Positions 39,040 through 46,774 of a stretch of 64,000 nucleotides of DNA are shown one piece after another (the first letter of the stretch is position 1; every line of letters starts with the position of its first letter). The position numbers and the translations under genes are program-made. Origin of the DNA: Humitalea rosea (lineage in GTDB: Bacteria; Pseudomonadota; Alphaproteobacteria; Acetobacterales; Acetobacteraceae); NCBI RefSeq assembly GCF_003253705.1, contig NZ_QKYU01000011.1:1-64000 (forward strand), given 5' to 3'. The notes beneath the pieces were generated by a model, which was given only the letters and a program-made list of their open reading frames with translations, made no database searches and had not been told where the DNA came from.

Positions 39040-39321
39040 ATGACCCAGACCACACGCACCGATCGCCTGCATGCGCTGCTGAGCGCCGCCTTCGCCCCCG
39101 CCCAGGTGGTCGTGCAGGATGATAGCGCGCGCCATGCCGGCCACGCCGGCGCCGCCCCGGGCGGAGAGACCCACTACAGCGTGCGAGTCGTCAGCCCCGC
39201 CTTCGCCGGCCTGTCGCGGGTCGCACGGTCGCGGGCGGCGCATGAGGCCGTGGCGGCGGAATTCGCCACCGGGCTGCATGCCCTGGCCCTGACCCTGCGG
39301 ACGCCCGACGAAGCGGCTTAG
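39040..39321 (+). CDS. BolA family protein
   Basis: A 93-residue BolA-fold protein. TRTDRLHALLSAAFAPAQVVVQDDS at the N terminus and THYSVRVVSPAFAGLSRVARSRAAHEAV with the characteristic conserved F/G and basic residues mark the family. BolA proteins work with monothiol glutaredoxins in iron-sulfur trafficking and affect cell shape. The start at 39040 was taken from the family pattern; an upstream in-frame extension lies in the divergent promoter region shared with the J-domain gene. It overlaps the convergent DUF2889 gene end by four bases. Confidence 0.93.
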   Translation: MTQTTRTDRLHALLSAAFAPAQVVVQDDSARHAGHAGAAPGGETHYSVRVVSPAFAGLSRVARSRAAHEAVAAEFATGLHALALTLRTPDEAA

Positions 39322-39884
39322 TCGGCCGCGGTATCCTTCGGCACGGCCCAGGCCGGCCAGCGCCGCGCGACCACCGGGCTGTCCGGCGCATAGGCGAGGC
39401 AGGTGCCGAGGATGGAGGGGCGCTTGTGCGCCGCCTCCGCATCCGTCCGCTTTTTCCGCTGCCCGACCAGGGTCTGGTAGGCGACGGTCGCCATCTGGCC
39501 GAGCATTTCCCGCAGATGGGTGCAGCCGAGGATGCCGCCGACCCGCTCATTCACCGCGCGGTTGAAGCCGGGGCCGATCTTCAGCCCGGCCAGGGCCGCG
39601 AAATTCGGCGCCGCCTGCGGACAGATCGCATAGGGGGTGAAGTCCGAGACCGCCTCGGCCGAGACGATCTCCAGGTGATCGGTGATGGTGAGGCGTATCC
39701 ACATGCCGTGGAGTTCCTCGCCCGGCTCGACCCGGCCGCGATCGTCATTGTCGAAGGCGTAGCTCTTGGTGTCCTGCAGATGGCCTTCGATATCGAACAG
39801 CCCGTCCTCGCGCCGGAAGCCATGCATCACCAGGGACCGGCGATGCAGCGGGGAACGAGGAGAAGCGGGGGGCGATAGCGGCAT
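39318..39884 (-). CDS. DUF2889 family protein
   Basis: A 188-residue protein matching the DUF2889 pattern: RSLVMHGFRREDGLFDIEGHLQDTKSY near the start, PGEELHGMWIRLTITDHLEIVSAEAVSDFTPYAICPQAAPN, and later CTHLREMLGQMATVAYQTL. The family is widespread in proteobacteria and uncharacterised; conserved His, Asp and Cys residues hint at metal binding but this is speculative. ATG at 39884 was chosen over an upstream in-frame start. It is convergent with bolA (four-base overlap) and divergent from the MarR-GNAT gene. Confidence 0.88.
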   Translation of the reverse strand: MPLSPPASPRSPLHRRSLVMHGFRREDGLFDIEGHLQDTKSYAFDNDDRGRVEPGEELHGMWIRLTITDHLEIVSAEAVSDFTPYAICPQAAPNFAALAGLKIGPGFNRAVNERVGGILGCTHLREMLGQMATVAYQTLVGQRKKRTDAEAAHKRPSILGTCLAYAPDSPVVARRWPAWAVPKDTAAD

Positions 39885-39973
39885 GGCACGGGTCCGAAAG
39901 TCTGCGCGGCACCGCAGCATAGGGGAGTGGTCCGGGAAGGAACAGAAGCTCCACTCTTTATGTTGACTTTTGC

Positions 39974-40912
39974 ATGATAGATGCTGCCATCGGCAACATG
40001 AACGACACGATCGAAACCCTGCGGGATTTCACCCGGAGCTGGGCCCGCCTCAGCGGCCTGTTCGTCCGCCACCCCTATGGCGCCGGGCTCGGGCTGGCCG
40101 AGGCGCGGCTGCTGTATGACATCGGCCACCCCGATGCCGGCCAGCCGCCGCCCTCGGCCGCCGAGCTGGCGCGGATGCTGGCGATGGATACCGGGCAGGT
40201 CTCGCGCCTGCTGCGCGGGCTGGAGCAGCGCGGGCTGGTCGAACGCGGCCCGGCCGCCGGCCGCCGCACCCCGCTGCGGGTGACGGCGGGGGGGCAGGCA
40301 GCCTTGGCGGCACTGGAGGCCGCCTCCCGCCAGGGTGCGGCCGCCCTGCTGGCGGGGCTGCCGCCGGCGGCGCAGGAGGACCTCGCCGCCGCCCTCGGCC
40401 GCGCCCGCGCGCTGCTGGCGCCCGACCCCGCCGCGACCGTGCTGCGCCCGCCACGGGCCGGGGAATACGGCTGGATCATCGGCCGCCACGGTGCGCTCTA
40501 TGGCCGCGAGCAGGGCTGGGACGCGCTGGCCTTCGAGGCGCATGTCGCCCAGATCCTCGCCGATTTCGGCGCCGCCCCGGACCAGCGCCGGCAGGCGCTG
40601 TGGATCGCCGCCCTCGGGGGCGCGCCGGCCGGCAGCGTCGCGGTGGTGGACGCGGGGGGCGGCACCGCGCGGCTGCGCCTGCTGATCCTGGACCCGGTGG
40701 CGCGTGGCCGGGGCCTCGGCCGCGCCTTGCTGGCCGAGGCGATGGGGTTCGCCCGCGCGCAAGGCTATGCGCGGATGACGCTCTCGACCTACGCCAGCCT
40801 GCTCGCCGCCCGCAGGCTCTATGCCGCCGAGGGCTTCGGCCTGAGCCAGTCCACCCCCGTCCGCCATTGGGGGCAGGCGCTGGTGGCCGAGGACTGGGAC
40901 CGCGCGCTGTAA
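39974..40912 (+). CDS. MarR-GNAT fusion: regulator with N-acetyltransferase domain
   Basis: A 312-residue fused protein. Residues 10-150 are a MarR winged helix ([62 protein letters not shown]). Residues 165-312 are a GNAT domain with [20 protein letters not shown], the acetyl-CoA loop in [16 protein letters not shown] and [14 protein letters not shown]. Such fusions occur across bacteria; the ligand and substrate are unknown, but sensing and acetylation of one small molecule is plausible. An ATG at 39998 is an alternative start and neither has a clear ribosome-binding site. TTGACT at 39963 is a possible promoter element, so transcription may begin close to the start codon. Confidence 0.9.
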   Translation: MIDAAIGNMNDTIETLRDFTRSWARLSGLFVRHPYGAGLGLAEARLLYDIGHPDAGQPPPSAAELARMLAMDTGQVSRLLRGLEQRGLVERGPAAGRRTPLRVTAGGQAALAALEAASRQGAAALLAGLPPAAQEDLAAALGRARALLAPDPAATVLRPPRAGEYGWIIGRHGALYGREQGWDALAFEAHVAQILADFGAAPDQRRQALWIAALGGAPAGSVAVVDAGGGTARLRLLILDPVARGRGLGRALLAEAMGFARAQGYARMTLSTYASLLAARRLYAAEGFGLSQSTPVRHWGQALVAEDWDRAL

Positions 40913-40962
40913 GCCTCCCGGCTCGACAACCACCGCGGATTATACGGACGACCGCAACCGGA

Positions 40963-40991
40963 CTGTCATTTCCCTGTCATCGCCCTGTCCC
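40963..40991 (+). promoter_or_regulatory. Pho box upstream of phnC
   Basis: CTGTCAT at 40963-40969 and again at 40974-40980, then CTGTCCC at 40985-40991: three heptamers with exact 11-bp spacing. This matches the PhoB-binding Pho box (CTGTCAT repeats one helical turn apart), 40-68 bases before the phnC ATG. Phosphate-starvation control of phnCDEE is strongly implied. Confidence 0.88.
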
Positions 40992-41030
40992 GCAAGGCCA
41001 GTATCCACCGCGCCGCACAAGGACATCCCG

Positions 41031-41825
41031 ATGCTCCAGATCCAGTCGCTGACCCGTCGCTTTGGTGAGCGAACCGCCGTGAACGAGGTTTCCCTCTCGA
41101 TCCCGGCCGGGCAGATGGTGGGCGTCATTGGCCGTTCCGGCGCGGGCAAATCCACCTTGCTGCGGATGCTGAACCGGCTGACCGAGCCTTCCTCCGGCCG
41201 CATCCTGCATGATGGGATGGATGTGACGGCGCTGAAGGGCCAGGCCCTGCGCGACTGGCGCACCCGTTGCGCCATGATCTTCCAGCAGTTCAACCTCGTG
41301 CAGCGGCTGGATGTGCTGACCAATGTCCTGGTCGGGCGGCTGAACCACCGGCCGCTGATCTCCTCCCTGCTCGGCCGCTTCACCGCCGCCGAACGCGCCA
41401 TGGCGCTGGAGGCGCTGGACCGCTTCGACCTGGCCGACCAGGCCTTGCAGCGCGCCGACACGCTCTCGGGCGGGCAGCAGCAGCGGGTCGCCATCGCCCG
41501 TGCCCTGATGCAGCAGCCGCGCGTCATCCTGGCCGATGAGCCGATCGCGAGCCTGGACCCGCGCAACGCCAAGGTCGTGATGGATGCGCTGCGCGACGTG
41601 AACAAGCGCGATGGTCTGACGGTGCTGGTGAACCTGCATCACCTCGATACCGCCCGCGAATATTGCGACCGCATCGTCGCGATGCAGGCGGGACGCGTCA
41701 TGTTCGACGGCACGCCGGCCGAGCTTACGGCCGAGAAGGTCCGCGAGATCTATGGCGTGGACGAGGCCGAATTCCACGAACAGGCGGAGGAGGCGGTGCG
41801 CCCCAAGCACACCGTCGCCGCCTGA
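41031..41825 (+). CDS. phnC: Phosphonate ABC transporter ATP-binding protein
   Basis: A 264-residue ABC ATPase. Walker A is GRSGAGKST, the signature is [15 protein letters not shown], Walker B is [13 protein letters not shown] and the H-loop is [10 protein letters not shown]. The overall pattern ([44 protein letters not shown]) is that of PhnC, which energises uptake of phosphonates or phosphate esters. It is the first gene of the Pho-box operon, 33 bases before phnD. Confidence 0.96.
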   Translation: MLQIQSLTRRFGERTAVNEVSLSIPAGQMVGVIGRSGAGKSTLLRMLNRLTEPSSGRILHDGMDVTALKGQALRDWRTRCAMIFQQFNLVQRLDVLTNVLVGRLNHRPLISSLLGRFTAAERAMALEALDRFDLADQALQRADTLSGGQQQRVAIARALMQQPRVILADEPIASLDPRNAKVVMDALRDVNKRDGLTVLVNLHHLDTAREYCDRIVAMQAGRVMFDGTPAELTAEKVREIYGVDEAEFHEQAEEAVRPKHTVAA

Positions 41826-41835
41826 GCGTTCCTGA

Positions 41836-41859
41836 CTGTCATAAAGGGAAACCTGTCAT
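41836..41859 (+). promoter_or_regulatory. Second CTGTCAT pair at the phnD start
   Basis: CTGTCAT at 41836-41842 and at 41853-41859, 17 bases apart. The second copy includes the first two bases of the phnD start codon. The spacing is not the 11 bp of a Pho box, so this is only a possible PhoB contact or a chance recurrence. Confidence 0.3.
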
Positions 41860-42853
41860 GATCACCCGTCGTCTGCTCGGCGGCCTCGCGGCCTCCGCCC
41901 TCACCTTGCCCGCGTTCGCCCAGACCGCCCCGGTCATGCGCCGCACCCTTGATGCCGCCACCGCCTTCCCGGCCGCCGGCCGTCGCCCCTGGGCCGACCA
42001 GATCCCCAATCTGCGCATCGGCCTGCTGGGCGGCGAGAATGAGGCCGACCGCCTCGGCCGCTACGGCGCCTATCGCGACCTGCTGGAAGCGACCTTCGGC
42101 ATCCCCACCCGCCTCTATCCGGCGTCCGACTATGCCGGCGTGCTGCAGGCCTTCTCGGCCGGCCAGATCGAGGCCGCGAGCCTCGGCGCCTCCGGCTATG
42201 CCGGCGCCTGGCTGGACACCAACGGTGGCGTCGAGCCGATCCTGACCGCCGAGGAACTGGACGGCACGATCTCCTACATCTCCGTCCTGGTCGTGCGCGC
42301 CGACAGCGGCATCACCACCCTGGAGCAGATGCGCGGCAAGAGCCTCGCCTGGGCCGATCCGAACTCCACCTCGGGCTACCTGATCCCGCGCTTCGGCCTG
42401 CGCCAGGCCGGCATCGGCGTCGAGCCGGGCCAGTACTTCTCCCGCACCGGCTTCGCCGGCGGGCATGAGCAGGGTGTCGTCGCCGTGCTCCAGGGCCAGT
42501 ATGATGGCGCCTGCACCTGGGCCTCGGGCCAGGGCGACGAGTCCAAGGGCTTCAGCCGCGGCAACCTTGCGGCCATGGTGGAGAAGGGCATGCTGAACAT
42601 GCGCGACCTGCGCATCATCTGGAAGTCGGCGCCGATCCCGAACGGGCCGCTGACGGTGCGGACCACGCTGCCCGCGTCCTTCAAGGAAGACATGAAGCTG
42701 TTCCACCTCGCACTGCCCAAGGCGCATCCGGCGATCTACCGCGACGTCGAGCGCGGCGGCGGCACCGGCTATCGCGAAGTGACCCACGCCGACTACCAGG
42801 TCATCGTCGATCTGCGCCTCGACGAGGCCGCCCAGCGTCGCCGCCGCTCGTAA
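41858..42853 (+). CDS. phnD: Phosphonate ABC transporter substrate-binding protein
   Basis: A 331-residue periplasmic protein. The signal peptide MITRRLLGGLAASALTLPAFA precedes the mature domain. PhnD features include LRIGLLGGENEADRLGRYGAYRDLLEATFG near the start, YAGVLQAFSAGQIEAASLGASGYAGAW, and SLAWADPNSTSGYLIPRFGLRQ in the middle. It captures phosphonates or phosphite-like compounds for PhnCE. Start chosen at the signal peptide; an upstream open frame overlaps phnC and is not used. Confidence 0.95.
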   Translation: MITRRLLGGLAASALTLPAFAQTAPVMRRTLDAATAFPAAGRRPWADQIPNLRIGLLGGENEADRLGRYGAYRDLLEATFGIPTRLYPASDYAGVLQAFSAGQIEAASLGASGYAGAWLDTNGGVEPILTAEELDGTISYISVLVVRADSGITTLEQMRGKSLAWADPNSTSGYLIPRFGLRQAGIGVEPGQYFSRTGFAGGHEQGVVAVLQGQYDGACTWASGQGDESKGFSRGNLAAMVEKGMLNMRDLRIIWKSAPIPNGPLTVRTTLPASFKEDMKLFHLALPKAHPAIYRDVERGGGTGYREVTHADYQVIVDLRLDEAAQRRRRS

Positions 42854-42854
42854 C

Positions 42855-43760
42855 TTGTCGGCGGCCTTCCATACGGACATCTCCCCCGTCGTCGCGACGG
42901 GGGAGGCTGCCTTCCAGGCCGCGCGCCAGCAACGGCGCCTGGCCACCCTTGTCGCCATCGCCGTTCTCGTGCCCTGCCTGCTGCTCGCGGGCTGGGTCAG
43001 CGAGGCCTGGCCCTCGACCATCTGGGCCGGGCTGCCGCGGATCGGCGAATACTTCTGGCGCATCCTTCCCAGCCTCAGCCTCGATCATCTCTTCGGCGGC
43101 ACCAAGACCGAGGGCAGCCTCGCCTTCTGGTTCTACCGCGCGCCGGAATGGCTTTGGCTGCTGTTCGAGACCGCGAACATGGCGGCCCTCGCGACCCTAA
43201 TGGGCAGTGCCGTGTCGCTCGTGCTGGCCTTCCCCGCCGCGCGGAACCTCTCGCCCTCGCCGCTGATCTACCAGCTCACCCGCCGTGGCCTGGAAGCGCT
43301 GCGCACGGTGCCGGAGATCGTCTATGCGCTGATCTTCGTCTGGGCCTTCGGTGTGGGCGCCCTGGCCGGCATCCTCGCGATCGCGCTGCATACCGCCGGC
43401 GCCAACGGCAAGCTCTTCGCCGAGGCGATCGAGAACACCGACCTCGGCGCCTGGGATGGCGTGCGCTCGGCCGGCGGCTCCTGGGCGCTGGCCTGCCGCT
43501 ACGCGATCCTGCCGCAGGTGCTGCCCAACCTCATCTCCTATTTCCTGCTGCGCTTCGAGGTGAACATCCGCTCGGCCAGCGTGGTCGGCTTCGTCGGCGC
43601 CGGCGGGATCGGCGCGGAGCTCTATCAGGTGATTTCCTTCAACTATTACGAGGAGATCAGCGCCATCATCCTGCTGATCATCCTGGCGGTGGCCTCGATC
43701 GACCTGCTCTCCGAACGGCTGCGCCACGCCATCATCGGCAGGCTCGGGGGCCCGGCATGA
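42855..43760 (+). CDS. phnE: Phosphonate ABC transporter permease (first PhnE)
   Basis: A 301-residue membrane permease with about six helices. The N-terminal cytoplasmic arm leads to LVAIAVLVPCLLLAGWV. The cytoplasmic EAA-type loop that contacts PhnC reads FAEAIENTDLGAWDGVRSAGGS, followed by YAILPQVLPNLISYFLLRFEVNIRSA, characteristic of PhnE. The start codon is TTG, one base after the phnD stop, so translation is probably coupled. It overlaps the second permease gene by four bases. Confidence 0.93.
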   Translation: MSAAFHTDISPVVATGEAAFQAARQQRRLATLVAIAVLVPCLLLAGWVSEAWPSTIWAGLPRIGEYFWRILPSLSLDHLFGGTKTEGSLAFWFYRAPEWLWLLFETANMAALATLMGSAVSLVLAFPAARNLSPSPLIYQLTRRGLEALRTVPEIVYALIFVWAFGVGALAGILAIALHTAGANGKLFAEAIENTDLGAWDGVRSAGGSWALACRYAILPQVLPNLISYFLLRFEVNIRSASVVGFVGAGGIGAELYQVISFNYYEEISAIILLIILAVASIDLLSERLRHAIIGRLGGPA

Positions 43761-44599
43761 GTGCCAGCATCGAGACCTGGCGCGCACGGCTGCCGGCTGC
43801 CTTCGGCGCCACGCGGGCGCAGGTGATGACGCGGCGGCTGGGCTGGACGGCGTTCCTGCTCTGGCTGGCGGCGGTGCTGTGGTGGTTCGACTTCACGCCG
43901 GTGCGGCTGTGGAACGGGCTGTCGGGGCTCGGCGTGATCATCGTGATGATGATCCCGCCCTCCCCCGGCGAGCTTTGGGTCGAGATCCTGAAGGGCATCG
44001 CCGAAAGCGTCGCCATGGCCTTCCTCGGCACCTTCCTGTCGGCGACGGTCGCGATACCGCTCGGGTTCCTGGGTGCGGGGAATGTCGTGACGGCGACCCT
44101 GCTGCGCTTCTCCATCCGCCGCGTCTTCGACGGCTTCCGCGGCGTGGACCAGCTGATCTGGGCGCTGGCCTTCGTCCGCGCGGTGGGGCTGGGGCCGCTG
44201 GCCGGGGTGCTCGCCATCTTCACCGCCGATATCGCGGTGCTGGCCAAGCTTTATGCCGAGGCGATCGAGAATGTGGAACGTCGCCAGAGCGAGGGCGTGA
44301 TTGCCGCCGGCGGCAGCAAGCTCGCCGCCCTGCGCTTCGGCGTGCTGCCGCAGGTGCTGCCGGTGATGCTGGCCCAGGCGCTGTATTTCTTCGAGAGCAA
44401 CACAAGAAGTGCCGCGATCCTCGGCGTGGTCGGGGCCGGCGGCATTGGCTTGCAGATCGCCGAGCGCATCCGCGTGCGGCATTGGGATGAGGTCGCCTTC
44501 ATCATCATCCTGATGATCATCACCGTCGGTGTGATCGACTGGATCTCGGGCAAGGTGCGCCGCAAGCTGATCGGCGAACGCGGGCGCCAACCGGTCTGA
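43757..44599 (+). CDS. phnE: Phosphonate ABC transporter permease (second PhnE)
   Basis: A 280-residue permease paralogous to the first. It shares the EAA-loop pattern (YAEAIENVERRQSEGVIAAGGS) and LRFGVLPQVLPVMLAQALYFFESNTRSA, so the two probably form a heterodimeric channel. It starts with an ATGA overlap with the first phnE. Its stop codon is part of the first unit of a four-copy 15-bp tandem repeat. No C-P lyase (phnGHIJKLM) genes follow, so substrate breakdown must be encoded elsewhere or phosphate esters are imported. Confidence 0.94.
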   Translation: MSASIETWRARLPAAFGATRAQVMTRRLGWTAFLLWLAAVLWWFDFTPVRLWNGLSGLGVIIVMMIPPSPGELWVEILKGIAESVAMAFLGTFLSATVAIPLGFLGAGNVVTATLLRFSIRRVFDGFRGVDQLIWALAFVRAVGLGPLAGVLAIFTADIAVLAKLYAEAIENVERRQSEGVIAAGGSKLAALRFGVLPQVLPVMLAQALYFFESNTRSAAILGVVGAGGIGLQIAERIRVRHWDEVAFIIILMIITVGVIDWISGKVRRKLIGERGRQPV

Positions 44600-44651
44600 A
44601 ACCGGGCGGTCTGAAACCAGCCGGTCTGAAACCGGGCGGTCTGAAACCGGG
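44592..44651. repeat. Four tandem 15-bp hairpin repeats after phnE
   Basis: CGGTCTGAAACCGGG repeats at 44592, 44607 (variant ending CAGC), 44622 and 44637. Each unit, with the preceding C, is a small palindrome (CCGGT, loop CTGAA, ACCGG). The phnE stop codon TGA lies in unit one. The array fills the gap to the convergent peptidase gene and may serve as a bidirectional transcription end. Confidence 0.85.
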
Positions 44652-44660
44652 GCGGCGGGG

Positions 44661-45497
44661 CTACAGCCGCGCCGCCTGGAAATGCATCCAGTCGAAGTCC
44701 CGCGTCCGGCCGAGGCTGACCAGCCCCTCCTCCTCCACGATCGCCCAGAAGGGTTCGTAGTCCGGCTTGGCGAATGCCGCCTGCTGGTGGTTCATCGTCA
44801 GCGTGTTCCGCTCCGGGTCGAGGTCGATGGCGATGCCCCAGCTATGCATCGACATCTTCGTCCCGCCGCGCATCTTGCGCACGTTGAGGCAGCCGCCGAA
44901 CAGGTCCAGGCGCAACGCGTGGATCTTCGCCTCGCCATAGGTCTCCAGCACCCGCTGGAACACCCGCTGGAAGGCAGGCTGCACCTTGGCATGGCAGGAG
45001 AAGCGGGTGACGCGCTGGCTGGTGTCCCAGGCGAGGCGCATTTCATAGGGCAGCGTCAGCATCACCTGGTTCTGCCCGACCGGGCCGTAGAACGCCTCGC
45101 ACTCATCCTGCCGGGGCCAGATCGTCGCCTTGCCGGAGGCCGGGATGGGGTGCCGCGGCGTCTCGTCCCGGCCCTCGATCAGCAGCGGCTTGCCAGTCCG
45201 TTGCAGGCTTTGGAACGAGTCGCGGCCAAAGCTGGTGGAAGGGCCGGAGAGGCCATCGATCTTGCCGACCTCGATGCCGGCGTCGCGGATGATCGATTGC
45301 TCGACGGCGATCTTCCGCCGCTCGGGGCCCCAGCCCTCCCACCCGCCGGCAAGCCGCCCGGCCATCGCCTCACGCGAGAAACGCGCCTCGATCGCCTCCA
45401 GGATCGCCGGATTGGGCGCCCCGTCGATCTCGCCCGCATAAAGCCCGTCCGCCTTCAGGACCGCCTGGAATTGCCCCCAGCTGAGATCGCCCGGCAT
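44661..45497 (-). CDS. M15-type D-alanyl-D-alanine carboxypeptidase-like protein
   Basis: About 278 residues. The C-terminal half has the zinc-peptidase pattern of the M15 family: GGTKMSMHSWGIAIDLDPERN (SxHxxGxAxD) and the final DFDWMHFQAARL with the third zinc histidine. The N-terminal half has short repeats (WGQFQAVLKADGLYAGEIDG, GIEVGKIDGLSG) resembling peptidoglycan-binding or phage-endolysin modules. No signal peptide is visible. The start at 45497 has GGGAG seven bases upstream; one at 45539 is an alternative. It may be an endolysin-derived peptidase. It is convergent with phnE and divergent from the GSCFA gene. Confidence 0.8.
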   Translation of the reverse strand: MPGDLSWGQFQAVLKADGLYAGEIDGAPNPAILEAIEARFSREAMAGRLAGGWEGWGPERRKIAVEQSIIRDAGIEVGKIDGLSGPSTSFGRDSFQSLQRTGKPLLIEGRDETPRHPIPASGKATIWPRQDECEAFYGPVGQNQVMLTLPYEMRLAWDTSQRVTRFSCHAKVQPAFQRVFQRVLETYGEAKIHALRLDLFGGCLNVRKMRGGTKMSMHSWGIAIDLDPERNTLTMNHQQAAFAKPDYEPFWAIVEEEGLVSLGRTRDFDWMHFQAARL

Positions 45498-45693
45498 CTG
45501 TCTGCTCCCGTTCAGGGGAGGATCATGGCGGATCGGCATCGATAAAATCCAGAGCTGGTTGCGGTGCTCCGGCCGGGCGGCGCCGGCCCAATCCGGCAGC
45601 GCCGATCGATGCCACACGGAATCGTGTTTGATATCTTTCGTTATTGACCGATCGGCCGGGCTAACCTCACCCCATAATATCATTGGAGAGTTA

Positions 45694-45912
45694 ATGGCGC
45701 CGTACCCAGAGCTTTGCGTGAGGTCTAATGCTAAATCCCTATTCTGGACGGCCCGACGGCTCGTTTTGGCGGCGGGCGGTCGCCATAGCACCAGCGGATG
45801 TCGATCCCGTCGGAGCCGCCAAATTCCTCATCGCAGCCTCCGACAAGATCGCCACGGCGGGAAGCTGCTTCGCGCAACACATTTCCCGCACCTTGGTGCG
45901 GCAGGGGTTTGA
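45694..45912 (+). CDS. Possible upstream ORF overlapping the GSCFA gene
   Basis: An ATG at 45694 with GGAG five bases upstream opens a 72-codon frame ending at 45912, out of frame with and overlapping the GSCFA gene by about 185 bases. Its amino-acid sequence (MAPYPELCVRSNAKS, then arginine-rich) looks like an out-of-frame reading, not a family. The ribosome-binding site is better than that of the GSCFA gene. It may be a translational-control leader or a fortuitous start. Confidence 0.25.
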   Translation: MAPYPELCVRSNAKSLFWTARRLVLAAGGRHSTSGCRSRRSRQIPHRSLRQDRHGGKLLRATHFPHLGAAGV

Positions 45913-46774
45913 CTACCTCGTCACCGAAACCGGGCCGCCCGAGCGGGGCTTCGGAACCTTCCCCGCGCGCTTCGGCAACATCTATTCGCCCGCCCAGCTC
46001 CTGCAATTGTTTCGCCGCGCCTATGGCCTGTTCGAGCCGACGGAGGAGGCCTGGACGCGCCCGGACGGCCGCCTCGTCGATCCGTTCCGCCCGCAGGTCG
46101 AACCGCAGGGATTTGCCACGATCGAGGCGCTGCGTGCCGACCGGGACCAGCATTTGGCAGCGGTGCGACGCATGTTCGAAGACTGCGACGTGTTCATCTT
46201 CACGCTTGGCCTGACTGAAGCCTGGCGCTCGACCAAAGACGGCGCGGTATTCCCGCTCGCCCCCGGTGTGGCGGCTGCGCCGGATCATGGCGACATCGCT
46301 TTCCACAACTTCACTATCGCCGAGATTTCCGCCGACCTGACCGCCTTCATGGCAGCGTTTCGCGCGGTCAACCCGCGCGTGCGGGTGATCTTCACGGTGT
46401 CCCCGGTCCCGCTGGTCGCGACCTATGAGGACCGCCATGTGCTGGTCTCGACGATCTACAGCAAATCGGTGCTGCGGGTCGCGGCCGAGGACGTTAGCCG
46501 CAACGAGCCGTCGGTCGCCTATTTTCCCTCTTATGAGATCGTGACGGGGCACCACACCGGCTACCGCTACTTCGACGAGACGTTGAGAAACGTGACGCCG
46601 CAGGGTGTTGAGGCGGTCATGGGGTTGTTTTCGCGCCACTACCTCGCAGCCAGCACAGAGGCGCCCGCTACGCCCGTCCTCCCGGCAAAGCCCCCTGCCG
46701 CTCCCGTCCGCCTGGACCCGGAATTCGCTGCCCTGTCAGCCATCATCTGCGACGAGGAGGCCATTGATTCATGA
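45728..46774 (+). CDS. GSCFA domain protein
   Basis: A 348-residue protein of the GSCFA family (PF08885). MLNPYSGRPDGSFWRRAVA leads into ATAGSCFAQHISRTLVRQGFDYLV, which contains the name-giving motif. RFGNIYSPAQLLQLF, DVFIFTLGLTEAW, FTVSPVPLVATY and YFPSYEIVTG follow. The fold is SGNH-hydrolase-like, with the serine of GSCF as a candidate nucleophile, and members are often in surface-polysaccharide loci. Upstream DNA is AT-richer than the rest of the window. It overlaps the WcbI-like gene by four bases (ATGA), so the two are co-translated. Confidence 0.9.
   Translation: MLNPYSGRPDGSFWRRAVAIAPADVDPVGAAKFLIAASDKIATAGSCFAQHISRTLVRQGFDYLVTETGPPERGFGTFPARFGNIYSPAQLLQLFRRAYGLFEPTEEAWTRPDGRLVDPFRPQVEPQGFATIEALRADRDQHLAAVRRMFEDCDVFIFTLGLTEAWRSTKDGAVFPLAPGVAAAPDHGDIAFHNFTIAEISADLTAFMAAFRAVNPRVRVIFTVSPVPLVATYEDRHVLVSTIYSKSVLRVAAEDVSRNEPSVAYFPSYEIVTGHHTGYRYFDETLRNVTPQGVEAVMGLFSRHYLAASTEAPATPVLPAKPPAAPVRLDPEFAALSAIICDEEAIDS

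Noticed and set aside
44592-44651. CRISPR-like array
   Set aside because: The 15-bp units are directly adjacent with no spacers, so it is a simple tandem repeat.
45644-45680. Promoter TTGACC ... CATAAT before the GSCFA gene
   Set aside because: The two boxes are 23 bases apart, far from the 16-18 needed for sigma-70.
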